From Sphingobium chungbukense (lineage in GTDB: Bacteria > Pseudomonadota > Alphaproteobacteria > Sphingomonadales > Sphingomonadaceae): DNA of 64,000 nt. Under the pieces are notes generated by a model. It saw nothing but the letters and a program-made list of their open reading frames with translations, made no database searches and was not told the origin of the DNA. This document shows positions 51,763 through 60,388 of this stretch, piece by piece. The stretch spans positions 124,001 through 188,000 of the forward strand of contig NZ_LBIC01000009.1 of assembly GCF_001005725.1 (NCBI RefSeq), in the 5' to 3' direction. Position 1 is the stretch's first letter; each line of letters starts with the position of its first letter. Position numbers and translations under genes: made by a program.

Positions 51763-52471
51763 CGGCGCTGATCCCGCCGAACTCGCCCTCGCCGGAAATC
51801 CGCAGGGCCCGGACATTTTCAGGCACTGCGGGCACTGTCCAACTCTGGCTCCCGCCGCTCAGCACATAGCCCGTATTGGTCGAGGGCAGCGCGATCGGGG
51901 CGCCAGCACCCGTCATGATCTTCAGATTGAGCAGGCGGTCGTGCCGGGCCCCGTCATTCACAACAGTCAATATCAAGCCCTCGCTGGCTCGTTTCGCGCG
52001 CCAGTGAAGATCCGGCCGAAGACCGCCCTTGGGCAGCACGAATACCGGGACAAGGACCCGCAACTGAATGCGCATGCCCGCGCCCTCAAGCGGCGCTGCC
52101 GAGGGAATCTGGTCGAGCACGAGGCGAAAGGCCTTTTCAGCGGCAATCGGCTGCAGCCCATCGGCTACCAGGCGGACGATCTGGGTGTCGCCCGGGGCGA
52201 GGGCCGCGATGGGCGGGCTTGCCATCAGCATGTCGGTCGGCGTGAAATGCTCGGTTCCCCCGGCCTGCCGCCAGTCCAGCGCCCGGACCTGCAGGTTGAC
52301 GGGCGCGCCGCTGGTATTGCGGACCGTTATGGTGGCCGCGCGCTCGTCGCCCGTCATCTCCACGCGAACCGGGCTTATGCCCAGTTCCTGCGCCCGTGCC
52401 GGCATGGCAGCCACCATCGCGGTGGCCACCATGCCCAGGAACAAAAGCCGCTTCACGCCCTGCTCCCGCAT
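51743..52471 (-). CDS. Periplasmic pilus chaperone (PapD-like)
   Basis: 242 aa with a signal peptide (LLFLGMVATAMVAAMPARA). The first Ig-like domain reads ISPVRVEMTGDERAATITVR and ends FRLVLDQIP, the chaperone G1-type edge. The second holds IQLRVLVPVFVLPKGG, with the P-V-F-V segment of archaic chaperones, and LLNLKIMTGAGAPIALPSTN. It folds and escorts the SCPU subunits. Start chosen at 52471; the longer frame runs into the subunit gene. Confidence 0.86.
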   Translation of the reverse strand: MREQGVKRLLFLGMVATAMVAAMPARAQELGISPVRVEMTGDERAATITVRNTSGAPVNLQVRALDWRQAGGTEHFTPTDMLMASPPIAALAPGDTQIVRLVADGLQPIAAEKAFRLVLDQIPSAAPLEGAGMRIQLRVLVPVFVLPKGGLRPDLHWRAKRASEGLILTVVNDGARHDRLLNLKIMTGAGAPIALPSTNTGYVLSGGSQSWTVPAVPENVRALRISGEGEFGGISADVSIAP

Positions 52472-52475
52472 CACC

Positions 52476-52949
52476 TTAGAAGGTCGCCGTAACCGTGACC
52501 GTATCGACATAGCTGTCGGCCGGCACATTCTGACCTCCTGCAACCTTGGCATAGACGGCCATGGTCTGGGCTGTGCTGCCATCGCTGGTTTGCAGGGTCG
52601 TGTTCTGGCCGACCAGATTGGTGCTGTAATTGCTGTCAGAATAAAGATTGTAGCTCAGCTTGCTGCTGGTCGCCGCGCCGACCATATATTGGGTCTGACC
52701 TTCCGCATTCGCGCCGTTATAAGAGAGAATGGGCGTCGTTCCCTTGGTACAAGTGACGCTCACGACACCGCTGCCCGACAGGGCTTCCTCGCTGGTCGGA
52801 TCATAACTACCAAGATTGATGTCCTGCGGCGTCAGCTTGCAGGAGGCGACCACATTGGTCTGAACCTTGAAGGTGCTCGTGGCTGTGCCGGCATAAGCAG
52901 GCGTAGCAATGACAGTGGCAGCGATGAGGGCCGCGGCAAGCATGCGCAT
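52476..52949 (-). CDS. Major pilin-like spore coat U protein
   Basis: 157 aa with a clean signal peptide (MRMLAAALIAATVIATPAYA) and an SCPU/CsuA-like body. That body includes FKVQTNVVASCKLTPQDINL (donor strand region with conserved Cys), LSGSGVVSVTCTKGTTPILS, and the C-terminal strand VPADSYVDTVTVTATF. First gene of a four-gene chaperone-usher operon; likely the main subunit. A long divergent region upstream holds two candidate control elements. Confidence 0.85.
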   Translation of the reverse strand: MRMLAAALIAATVIATPAYAGTATSTFKVQTNVVASCKLTPQDINLGSYDPTSEEALSGSGVVSVTCTKGTTPILSYNGANAEGQTQYMVGAATSSKLSYNLYSDSNYSTNLVGQNTTLQTSDGSTAQTMAVYAKVAGGQNVPADSYVDTVTVTATF

Positions 52950-53216
52950 AATGAATGGCTCCTTGTTTTGAACGCGAAAAGGCTTCTTCCCAAGAGGGTC
53001 AGAAGCACTACGCTAGGGGGTGGCGGGCATTTAGATCGTGAAGCCGCTGAATTCAACAGCGTCGCGGCACCGTTAACAAGCATTCAGAAGGTCGGAATAT
53101 CGGTTATTCCCAACATCCGGATTGTAGCGACATCGAATGTTTTAAACGAGTAACATTATTCCAATTTGTTGTCCATTTAGGTAATTTCTTGGCTCGGCTG
53201 CCAAGCGCAACTCGAC

Positions 53217-53235
53217 GATTGCAAAATTTGCAATC
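53217..53235. promoter_or_regulatory. 19-bp perfect palindrome, operator candidate
   Basis: GATTGCAAAATTTGCAATC is a perfect inverted repeat with a 1-nt centre, in the divergent region between the pilus operon and the secreted protein. This suits binding of a dimeric regulator that could control both sides. Confidence 0.55.
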
Positions 53236-53319
53236 AAGGGGATTTTCGCCCTTAACTTCATGTTATTAGAATAGCCGAAAGGGCGAATGGCATTGAATTG
53301 CCGGAGGGTCCGTGACATC

Positions 53320-53353
53320 CTTGCCCCCGACAAAGCGCAACTAAGGGGGCAAG
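53320..53353 (+). promoter_or_regulatory. Hairpin sequestering the ribosome-binding site
   Basis: CTTGCCCCC (53320-53328) pairs with GGGGGCAAG (53345-53353) in a perfect 9-bp stem, loop 16 nt. The GGGGG in the 3' arm is the only Shine-Dalgarno sequence for the ATG at 53359. Folding would therefore block translation of the secreted protein; it may be a thermosensor or regulated switch. Confidence 0.55.
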
Positions 53354-53358
53354 AATTC

Positions 53359-53820
53359 ATGCAATCGGCAAGATTTGCTTCTTCCGCCCACCAAAGCAGG
53401 CATCGCGCTCTGCTCGGCCTCGTCATGCTTTCGGCCGTTTCGGTCATGGAACCGGCTGCAGGGGAGCAGGCCAGCGGCCTCATCGGCGTACATACGACCG
53501 TCCCGATCATTTGCCGGGTGAAGACCGAGGCGCCGTTTTCCGAGCCACTGCGCGCCGGAAGTAACGATCTTGGTCATGCCGACGCTTATTGCAATGCCTA
53601 TCGCGGATACAGGCTGACGTTGGAGCATGGTAACGTTCCGGCGGGAACCCGACTGCTTGTCGATAGCAGACCGGTCGCTTTGGCAGCCGGTACAACCGAA
53701 ACCCTGCTGGAAGAAGGCGACCGGCCCCTGTACCATGAAAAGCGACACATGGAACTGGTTCTACCTGAAGATGGGGACCCTCATCTGGTTTTGCGGCTGG
53801 TCATGAACCCGCGCAGTTAG
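53359..53820 (+). CDS. Secreted protein of unknown function next to the pilus operon
   Basis: 153 aa with an N-terminal signal (HRALLGLVMLSAVSVMEPAAG). The mature part has Cys pairs at VPIICRVKT and DAYCNAYRGYRLTL, and a beta-rich character (TRLLVDSRPVALAAGTTETL, HMELVLPEDGDPHLVLRLVM). It resembles a divergent SCPU-like or pilin-like domain, but I cannot assign it. It is translated from a start whose ribosome-binding site sits in a strong hairpin. Confidence 0.65.
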   Translation: MQSARFASSAHQSRHRALLGLVMLSAVSVMEPAAGEQASGLIGVHTTVPIICRVKTEAPFSEPLRAGSNDLGHADAYCNAYRGYRLTLEHGNVPAGTRLLVDSRPVALAAGTTETLLEEGDRPLYHEKRHMELVLPEDGDPHLVLRLVMNPRS

Positions 53821-54017
53821 AGCTCTTAAACAGGCGGCGTCCCCTGTGCCCGGAAGAATGCGGAAGGCCACAAGACATATCGAGCATGACCGGATCAGGC
53901 GGGCCATGTTCATTGGACCCGTGTTCTGGGCACCAGCCCGTCAGCATTTATGGGCGTCCCGATGTCGGCATGGCAAACCGTCGTGTCCGCCCGGCCACAA
54001 TCCAGCAGCTACCCGCT

Positions 54018-54380
54018 TCAGAATTGCACCAGGAGCCGGCGAACCTCCTCAAGAAGGGTTTCGTTCTGATAGGGCTTGTCGATCACCGACTGGAAAAGAT
54101 CGGGATGGCCGCGCCCGATATCCGCCTGCGCCCCGCTCACCAATATAATGGGAACCTCTCGAAGAGCTCCGTCGGCGCGGATGGACCGGGCAAGGTCCAG
54201 TCCTGTCATGACCGGCATCATGAAGTCTGTTATGATGAGGGCTGGCCGGCATGCACGCGCCTGCGCCAATGCAGCATCGCCATTCGTTGCCGTATCGATG
54301 TGGTAACCTTCGTCCTCAAGAAGGTCCGTGAGCAGCATCAGAAGCAGGCTTTCATCATCAACGAGAAGAATGCGCGGCAT
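54018..54380 (-). CDS. Single-domain response regulator (CheY-like)
   Basis: 120 aa. The acidic pocket is in ILLVDDESLLLMLLTDLLED, the phosphoacceptor Asp in ALIITDFMMPVMTGLDLARS, the Thr/Ser position in IILVSGAQADIG and the Lys in VIDKPYQNETLLEEV. No output domain, so it signals through a partner. A hybrid kinase at 42940-44733 is one candidate input, purely by proximity in the window. Start at 54380 rather than 54398. Confidence 0.88.
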   Translation of the reverse strand: MPRILLVDDESLLLMLLTDLLEDEGYHIDTATNGDAALAQARACRPALIITDFMMPVMTGLDLARSIRADGALREVPIILVSGAQADIGRGHPDLFQSVIDKPYQNETLLEEVRRLLVQF

Positions 54381-54654
54381 CTTTATTTCATAATCCAACG
54401 GCGATGGGCCAAGTCAGAGGCGCGTGAGCCGCCGCCGCAGGGAGAAGGGCATCCAACCTGAGCGATATCACTCCCTCATCATCGAACTGCTGACCGGGCC
54501 ATGCGTTCCAGCCCGCGTGCCAGGAAGAAGTCGGCGAACCCATAAGCATTCGACCATCCGGCAGGGCGGCTATGCCCCGCCGGATTAGCGGCTGCTTATG
54601 CGCAAGAAACGGTACCCGCCGTGCCGGGTCGGCCAAGCATCCCTGCCTTATTCC

Positions 54655-55866
54655 TCAAGCTGCCAGCAACTCATCGGCCGGGCCGAAGAACTCATAATGG
54701 ATGCGGCTGGCAGGAACGCCGGCAAGCGACAGTGTCGATACGGCGTGGCGAAGGAATGGGCGTGGACCACAGATATAATAGTCGGCCTCTGCCACCGGCG
54801 TGTTCGCAACGAGCCAATCATCGGTGATGATGCCCGCAGCGTCATAATCCTGTCCTTCGATTTCACCGGCAAGCGGCGTCTGATGGAAATCGGTCACGCG
54901 AACGGCCTTGCCCTTCGCTCCAAGCGCACGCACATGATCGCGCATGGCATGCGTTTCCCGGTCATGCGTGCCATGGATGTAGTGGACAGGCACGTCGGCG
55001 CCGTCGGCTACGAGAGCCTCCAGCATCGCGATCATCGGCGTGAGGCCCACGCCGCCCGATAGCAGCACCACCGGCCGCTCCACATGATCGTCAAGATAGA
55101 ATTCACCCGTGGGAGCGGCCACCTTCAGCACCGTGCCCGCCTGGACCTCATCATGAAGCCAGCCCGACGCAAGGCCCTGGGGCTCGCGCTTCACCGAAAT
55201 GCGATAGGTAGCTCCATTGCTCGCTGACGAAATCGAATAGTTGCGCTTGACCGGCGGGTTTCCCGGAATTTCGAGCCAGAAGGTGAGGTACTGGCCTGGC
55301 CGGTGCATCATCACGGGCCCACCATCGACCGGCCGCAGGATGAAGGAATTGATGACGCTGCTTTCGCGGATGACCTTTTCCACGCGGAAATCGCGCCATC
55401 CATTCCAGCCGCCGGCCGTGTCTTTCTGCTCTGTATAGATCCGATCCTCGCGCGCGATCAGGATATGGGCAAGGAACCAGTAGGCTTCGCCCCATGCGGC
55501 GAGGATCTCGTCGGTGGCGGCATCGCCCAGGACCGCCTTGATCGCGCCCAGCAGCGCCTCGGCGACATGCGGGTAATGTTCAGGCAGGATCTGAAGCCCG
55601 ACATGCTTTTGCGCAATCCGTTCAACCGCTGGCGCGAGCGCGCCAAGATTGTCGATATTGCTCGCATAAGCCAGGATCGCGCCGGTCAGCGCGCGGGGCT
55701 GCGAGCCAGCGTCGCCATGATGGGATTGATTGAAGAGGTCGCGGATTTCCGGGTTCTGGAACATCCGCGAATACATTTCATGGACAATGTCCAGCCCATG
55801 GGCTTCCAGCGCGGGAACCGTGGCCTTGACGAGCGCGATGGTCTGGTCACTGAGAGGCTGCGTCAT
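54655..55866 (-). CDS. hmp: Flavohemoglobin nitric oxide dioxygenase
   Basis: 403 aa, full length. The globin domain covers residues 1-140 (DQTIALVKATVPALEAHGLD; proximal His in RIAQKHVGLQILPEHYP). The FAD domain follows with the R-x-Y-S-type motif PVKRNYSISSASNG, then an NAD-binding domain (VVLLSGGVGLTPMIAMLEAL; C-terminal HYEFFGPADELL). It detoxifies NO to nitrate. It ends an apparent operon with a DUF1971 gene and a truncated globin, opposite nsrR. Confidence 0.93.
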   Translation of the reverse strand: MTQPLSDQTIALVKATVPALEAHGLDIVHEMYSRMFQNPEIRDLFNQSHHGDAGSQPRALTGAILAYASNIDNLGALAPAVERIAQKHVGLQILPEHYPHVAEALLGAIKAVLGDAATDEILAAWGEAYWFLAHILIAREDRIYTEQKDTAGGWNGWRDFRVEKVIRESSVINSFILRPVDGGPVMMHRPGQYLTFWLEIPGNPPVKRNYSISSASNGATYRISVKREPQGLASGWLHDEVQAGTVLKVAAPTGEFYLDDHVERPVVLLSGGVGLTPMIAMLEALVADGADVPVHYIHGTHDRETHAMRDHVRALGAKGKAVRVTDFHQTPLAGEIEGQDYDAAGIITDDWLVANTPVAEADYYICGPRPFLRHAVSTLSLAGVPASRIHYEFFGPADELLAA

Positions 55867-55909
55867 CTACATCTCCTGTACAGTCGTATCAAGAAGGCGG
55901 GTGAAAGGC

Positions 55910-56185
55910 TCAAGCGGCAGGTGGCCGGTCGTAAAAGTCAACCTGCATCTTCACCATCCCCATGGGAGTCACGAAGTGCGGCTGTTGCGGACGGACCAGG
56001 CCAGGCGCGCCCGGCGTCAACAGCGTCGTGGAAGGCGGATCGAAAATGGTGAGCTCAAGCTTCCCCTCAAGCACGCGGATCACGCCCCACACGCCGGCCT
56101 TCGTATCATGGCGGGCACGAAGGGCTGCCGGCAACGTGTCCTGGTCGAACACAGGGGTCGATCGATAAGGCAGGACATTCGTCAC
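55910..56185 (-). CDS. DUF1971-domain protein of the NO-response operon
   Basis: 91 aa: a small cupin-like domain (LRARHDTKAGVWGVIRVLEG, KLELTIFDPP, PQQPHFVTPMG), as in the DUF1971 family related to the TehB N-terminal region. Function unknown. It lies between the truncated globin (start overlapping that gene's end) and hmp, in a set under NsrR, so a role in nitrosative stress is inferred. Confidence 0.75.
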   Translation of the reverse strand: MTNVLPYRSTPVFDQDTLPAALRARHDTKAGVWGVIRVLEGKLELTIFDPPSTTLLTPGAPGLVRPQQPHFVTPMGMVKMQVDFYDRPPAA

Positions 56186-56628
56186 AGCCGCATCCTCTGC
56201 TCAGGATCCTTCACACTACAGCGGCTTCCCTCAGCCACTGACCGACGCGCGGAATCATCAAGACGAAAATATATCGCCAGTTGCAGGCTTTCGGCAATGC
56301 GCGCGGCCTTGGCCTGGAGTGCGACGGAGGCTCCCGCTTCCATCAGTGCCTGCGTCGTCTCCTTCCACAGCAGGAGCCAGCGATCAAACAGGGCGGGCGT
56401 AATGCGATCCCGATGTTTGAGGTGCGCCGGCACCGGTTGCCCCTTATAGCGGCCGCTCCCCAGCATCACTGACGACCAGAAGGCTGTCAGTTTCTCCATA
56501 TGTTCAGCCCAGTCATGGACCGCATCATTGAACATGGGACCCAGTTCAGGATCTTCGCGTACGCGGGCATAAAAGGCATGCACCAGCCTCTCGAGGCCAG
56601 CTTCGTCGATTGCTGAGGCACTGTCCAC
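56182..56628 (-). CDS. Group III truncated hemoglobin
   Basis: 148 aa with a GTG start. Globin features are VHAFYARVREDPELGPMFND and HMEKLTAFWSSVMLGSGRYK (the group III FWSSxMLxSGRYxG signature), followed by VPAHLKHRDRITPALFDRWL with the proximal His. Group III trHbs bind O2, NO or sulfide. It is the first gene of the trHb-DUF1971-hmp set and starts 17 nt from the palindrome that probably binds NsrR. Confidence 0.85.
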   Translation of the reverse strand: MDSASAIDEAGLERLVHAFYARVREDPELGPMFNDAVHDWAEHMEKLTAFWSSVMLGSGRYKGQPVPAHLKHRDRITPALFDRWLLLWKETTQALMEAGASVALQAKAARIAESLQLAIYFRLDDSARRSVAEGSRCSVKDPEQRMRL

Positions 56629-56644
56629 GACTCATGCTCCAATC

Positions 56645-56661
56645 ATGTATCAGAAATACAT
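56645..56661. promoter_or_regulatory. Candidate NsrR operator
   Basis: ATGTATCAGAAATACAT is an imperfect 17-bp inverted repeat between the globin operon (start 56628) and nsrR (start 56735). The placement fits NO-dependent derepression by NsrR; similarity to known NsrR sites is approximate. Confidence 0.6.
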
Positions 56662-56734
56662 CTATATGCGGCGTTTGAAAGATGCAACGCGCTTGCCTAT
56701 TATTCCGAGCGATCGCGGCTCTCGGAAAACCGGC

Positions 56735-57190
56735 ATGAAGCTGACGTTGTTTACGGATTATTCAATGCGCGTGCTGCTCTATCTCGCAGCGCGGCCCGAT
56801 CAACTGTGCTCGATTGCGCAGATCGCCCATGCTTATCGCATCGCGCAAAATCACCTGATGAAAGTGGTCAATGACCTCGCGCGGGCAGGATATGTGGAAA
56901 GCGTTCGCGGACGTGGCGGTGGCATCCGCCTCGGCAAGTCGCCTCAAGAGATCAACATCGGCACGCTGGTCCGCCATACCGAGGGCGGTTTTGACCTCGT
57001 TGATTGCGCAAGCTGTGTGATCGCGCCTGCCTGCAGCATGACTGGCGTGCTGAAGGAAGCACTTTGCGCCTTCCTGACCGTTCTCGATCGCTATTCGCTC
57101 GCGGACCTCATGGACAGGCGCCAGGAAATGGGGCTATTGCTCGCAGGAACGGCCTCCAGCCCGAAATCGGCTGATGATGTGCGGGTCTGA
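56735..57190 (+). CDS. nsrR: NsrR-type Rrf2 regulator
   Basis: 151 aa. The N-terminal HTH reads MKLTLFTDYSMRVLLYLAAR then AYRIAQNHLMKVVNDLARAG. The cluster ligands are in DLVDCASCVIAPACSMTGVL, the C-x2-C-x5-C spacing of NsrR. Its Fe-S cluster senses NO, relieving repression of the divergent hmp/truncated globin operon. I start at the second ATG (56735), matching the family; the longer frame has no similarity. Confidence 0.9.
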   Translation: MKLTLFTDYSMRVLLYLAARPDQLCSIAQIAHAYRIAQNHLMKVVNDLARAGYVESVRGRGGGIRLGKSPQEINIGTLVRHTEGGFDLVDCASCVIAPACSMTGVLKEALCAFLTVLDRYSLADLMDRRQEMGLLLAGTASSPKSADDVRV

Positions 57191-57602
57191 ATAACGAACT
57201 TCACCCGCCTTTACGCGTGCCGGCCAGATCGCCGAACCCATGTCCTTGTCAGCATGTCCCGCCATGCTACCCGTCCCCCGGCTGTTCTTGCCCTCGATCC
57301 AGGTGAATATTCGCGCGGGTCATTTTCCCGAAGCCGAAAGCAATGGCGTTCGCTATCTCAAAATTCCGGTGAAAGCGAAGGCGGGATGAGCCGGCTTATA
57401 TCTCCGGTCGAAGCGCTTGAAGCTTTCTGCCCATATTCGCATCAGATTCTTGCGAAAAGCACCGCAACATTCCCCTCGCGTCCACGCACATCCAGCCTTT
57501 TTCGCAAATCCGGATCGTGCTATTGGGGTCCCGATACTCTTCTATCCAATGTTCCGTTAAGAAATCAGCTACTTAAATGCACGGCAGTCAAGCTCTCCAG
57601 TC
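57191..57602. other. Intergenic, 412 bp upstream of mgtC
   Basis: Contains a possible short open reading frame (57264-57389) and no other recognised gene. Confidence 0.4.
57264..57389 (+). CDS. Possible proline-rich leader peptide upstream of mgtC
   Basis: 41 aa: MLPVPRLFLPSIQVNIRAGH, then FPEAESNGVRYLKIPVKAKA. Three prolines occur in the first 10 residues, which recalls Pro-codon leader peptides that control mgtA/mgtC expression in enterics. No ribosome-binding site is obvious, and it ends 213 nt before mgtC. Speculative. Confidence 0.2.
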   Translation: MLPVPRLFLPSIQVNIRAGHFPEAESNGVRYLKIPVKAKAG

Positions 57603-58082
57603 ATGACCAGCCTTTCTCCCCTCCACTTCACATGGTTCGACATACTGGCGCGGTTGGGCGCAGCGATCGTCTTTTCGCTCATGATAGGACTAGAGCGCTT
57701 CCTCAACCGCAGACCCGTGGATTTCCGGCCGTTCTTCATCGTGGCTGTCGCGTCCTGTTCACTGGTCATTGGCTTGATCGAAGGGAGCTTTGCAATTGCC
57801 GATCCCAGACTGTCCATTGACATAGGCCGGGTGATGAGCGGCGTCATGACAGGCATCGGTTTTCTGGGAGCCGGAGCCTTGTTTCGAGATGGCCATATTG
57901 TTCAGGGGGCAGGATCAGCCGCCTCGATATGGGCGGCCGGCGCAATAGGAATCGTCTGTGGTCTTGGCCTGCTGTGGCTCGGCGGCCTGGTCGCAGGAGC
58001 AATTCTCATCCTGTTCCTGGTCGGCCGGCCATTCACGGACCGGTATCATGCGGAAAGGGCCAATGACAACGGTGATAGATGA
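57603..58082 (+). CDS. mgtC: MgtC/SapB-family membrane protein
   Basis: 159 aa with four hydrophobic segments. The MgtC signature is plain: LARLGAAIVFSLMIGLERFL, then RVMSGVMTGIGFLGAGALFR with GAGSAASIWAAGAIGIVCGL. These proteins inhibit the ATP synthase or stabilise Mg transporters and support growth at low Mg and in hosts. The short C-terminal cytoplasmic region of the longer Salmonella MgtC is missing, as in many environmental homologues. Confidence 0.88.
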   Translation: MTSLSPLHFTWFDILARLGAAIVFSLMIGLERFLNRRPVDFRPFFIVAVASCSLVIGLIEGSFAIADPRLSIDIGRVMSGVMTGIGFLGAGALFRDGHIVQGAGSAASIWAAGAIGIVCGLGLLWLGGLVAGAILILFLVGRPFTDRYHAERANDNGDR

Positions 58083-58315
58083 AAGATATCAGCGCCAATC
58101 CTCTTGAACGGGAGCAGCCAGTCAAGATTTAAATGACAAACGTTCTGGAGCCACCTGAATAGCTCAATCCGGTCAAACCGAGCCGCGAATTACCGGATGT
58201 TCCAACACAGAACCGGAACAATTGTCCTTCAGCTTCGAGCGCAACAACTGCCGATGGATCAGATCGCTTTCCTATCGGTTATCGGTCATCGATCCTCATT
58301 GATATTGTCGACCAA

Positions 58316-59302
58316 CTACTCTCCTGAAGCTCCAAGCGCAGCACTCGTGTCAGCCATCGTCGCTCCGCGCCTGCCCATGGGCTCTTCCGGTCCCGTCGTG
58401 GTGTCGCGCGCGGTCTGTCGCTCCGTCTCGGCGTTGATAAGGGCGCCGAGCAGAACCGCGTAGGCGGACACATAAAGCCACATGAGCAGCACCACCACGG
58501 CCCCTAATGAACCATAGGTGGCATCATAGTCGCCGAACCAGCTGGCATAGAGCCCGAACCCGAGCGTGGCGAAAAGCCAGAGCAATGTTGCCGAGCAAGA
58601 TCCTACACTCAGCCATTGCCAGCGTGCGTCCGCCCTGTCCGGCGCGAAGCGGTACATGCCGCCGATGGCTACGCTGCAAAGGACAGCCGCGACGAGCCAC
58701 GTAAGTATCTGCACCGCGGCCGCCCCCACCGCACCAAGGCCTTCGACGAGCCCTTCGGCAACACTGAGCATCGATGCCGCGATCAACCCAATGATGCCGA
58801 CCAGAACAGCGGCGGCCACCAATGCAGCCGCCACGAGGGAAGTGCGGAAGAATGACCGGCGATCCTCCTGCTCATAGATGATGTTGAGGGAGCCAATGAT
58901 GGCGCCAGAGGCCCTGGAGGCTCCATAAACCGACACCAGCAGCGCCACCAGCAATCCGACCCCCTTCTTCTCGGCTGCGCTTTGCGTAAGCTGGGACAGC
59001 TGTTCATAGATAAGACGGGCTGCGTCCGCAGGGACAAGATCGATGACGGTACGCATGTGCTTCGCGACCGTCCCCGGATCGGCAACGAGGCCGTAGGTCA
59101 TGACTAGCGCGCCCAGAAGAGGAACGAAGGACAGGAAAGCGTAAAAGGCCACGCCCGCCGAAAGAAGGCTGATGTTATGCCGCCCGCTGTTCACCCAAGT
59201 CCGCTTGAGGACCTGCTTCCAGCCTGCCCAAGGCAACTGACGCGGAGTGTCCGCGTGGGCGCCCCTTTCGGCTGCGCTGCCCTGCTTCTTAGTCGATGCC
59301 AT
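58316..59302 (-). CDS. YihY/BrkB-family inner membrane protein
   Basis: 328 aa with six hydrophobic segments. Family features are LLSAGVAFYAFLSFVPLLGA (N-terminal), GASRASGAIIGSLNIIYEQE, and WQWLSVGSCSATLLWLFATL with ASWFGDYDATYGSLGAVVVL. This is the BrkB/YihY group, once annotated as RNase BN. Function unresolved. Monocistronic, divergent from the DUF305 gene. Confidence 0.88.
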   Translation of the reverse strand: MASTKKQGSAAERGAHADTPRQLPWAGWKQVLKRTWVNSGRHNISLLSAGVAFYAFLSFVPLLGALVMTYGLVADPGTVAKHMRTVIDLVPADAARLIYEQLSQLTQSAAEKKGVGLLVALLVSVYGASRASGAIIGSLNIIYEQEDRRSFFRTSLVAAALVAAAVLVGIIGLIAASMLSVAEGLVEGLGAVGAAAVQILTWLVAAVLCSVAIGGMYRFAPDRADARWQWLSVGSCSATLLWLFATLGFGLYASWFGDYDATYGSLGAVVVLLMWLYVSAYAVLLGALINAETERQTARDTTTGPEEPMGRRGATMADTSAALGASGE

Positions 59303-59451
59303 GAACCCTCCCGAACCTGCCTGAAATTGAAGGACTTGTCAGAAGGCGCTTGGGTTCCCTCGAATGTCCGCCATGGCGGGATCATCGAACGCCCGAGGAC
59401 GTTGGTGACATGCCCACGAGATACGACATGCGACAAACTGAGGAGCAGACG

Positions 59452-60045
59452 ATGCCAAAGGGCCGACTGGATCGAGACCATTCCGGCATGGGCTATGGCC
59501 GCTTCGCCGCCATGATCATCACCTCGACGATCGTCATGTTGGGGCTCATGTATCTCAACACCTACGCGCTCAGCCATGTGGAGTTCAGCCAGACGCGTAC
59601 GTGGATGGCGGTCGTGATGGGCGCCGCCATGGCGATCATCATGCTTGGCTTCATGTGGAGCATGTATCGCAATCCACGGGTGAAGGTCGCCATCATCATA
59701 GCAAGCGCACTCTCCTTTGCAGGAGCACTATGGCTGGTCCGCAGCCAGGAAACAGTCGATGACATATCCTATATGAAGGCAATGATACCGCACCATTCGA
59801 TCGCCATCATGACCAGTGAGCGCGCGCACATCAGGGATCCCGAGGTCCGTCGGCTGGCCGACGGCATTATCGACGCCCAAGTCCGGGAGATCGCGCAGAT
59901 GAAGGAGATGATCGCGCGACTTGAGGCGCATCCGGTAGCCGATGACGCGAAGGATCTGCCTTCCTACCGCGATCGGCAGGTTCCTCCGCCCGCTCCGCAG
60001 ACGGACGCAAGCACGGGCATCAACACGTTGAAGCCGATCAGCTAA
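59452..60045 (+). CDS. DUF305-type membrane protein
   Basis: 197 aa. Three hydrophobic segments (FAAMIITSTIVMLGLMYLNT, MAVVMGAAMAIIMLGFMWSM, VAIIIASALSFAGALWLVR) precede a DUF305 four-helix segment with the MIPHHSIAIMTSERAHIRDP motif (M-x2-H-H-x2-A-I-x-M). DUF305 proteins often sit with copper-resistance genes and may bind metal through the His/Met-rich helix. The ATG at 59452 has GAGGAG about 7 nt upstream, preferred over 59428 and 59350. Confidence 0.8.
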   Translation: MPKGRLDRDHSGMGYGRFAAMIITSTIVMLGLMYLNTYALSHVEFSQTRTWMAVVMGAAMAIIMLGFMWSMYRNPRVKVAIIIASALSFAGALWLVRSQETVDDISYMKAMIPHHSIAIMTSERAHIRDPEVRRLADGIIDAQVREIAQMKEMIARLEAHPVADDAKDLPSYRDRQVPPPAPQTDASTGINTLKPIS

Positions 60046-60109
60046 CTCTGACCGCTCCCCTAAGGGCACGGCACGGGCGATGGGCTGGGCGAATATGTCC
60101 AAGGGCGCG

Positions 60110-60388
60110 TCAGGCAAGCAGCGCGGGCAAGCCCTGCCAGATGATGGCGACGCTGGCGAGGACAACGAAGGCGAGGGCGAGCTTGCGCATCCATCCGTCC
60201 AGATCATCGCCGCCTCGACGGGATAGACGCATGATCAGCCTTCCCTCTCCGGCCAGGCAGAGCACGGTCAGGACGGCCGACAGAAGCCGGGCCGTCATGC
60301 TGGAGTGCCAGATGCTGCCAATGCCATAAAGCCCGAAGAAATGGAGCGCCCATATCAGCATGCCGCCAAGGAGCAGCCGCCAGCCCAT
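60110..60388 (-). CDS. Small membrane protein of the oxidase operon
   Basis: 92 aa with three hydrophobic segments (GWRLLLGGMLIWALHFFGLY; LLSAVLTVLCLAGEGRLIM; KLALAFVVLASVAIIWQGL). Its ATG shares the A of the coxI stop (TGATG), so it is translationally coupled to the oxidase. Similar small membrane proteins accompany caa3 oxidases; a subunit IV-like or assembly role is inferred. Confidence 0.6.
   Translation of the reverse strand: MGWRLLLGGMLIWALHFFGLYGIGSIWHSSMTARLLSAVLTVLCLAGEGRLIMRLSRRGGDDLDGWMRKLALAFVVLASVAIIWQGLPALLA

Larger units (their letters stand above)
52950..53358. other. Divergent regulatory region of the pilus operon, 409 bp
   Basis: Between the SCPU operon (minus) and a secreted protein gene (plus). 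It contains a 6-bp-stem hairpin near 53189-53206, a 19-bp palindrome (53217-53235) and an RBS-sequestering hairpin (53320-53353). Confidence 0.55.
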
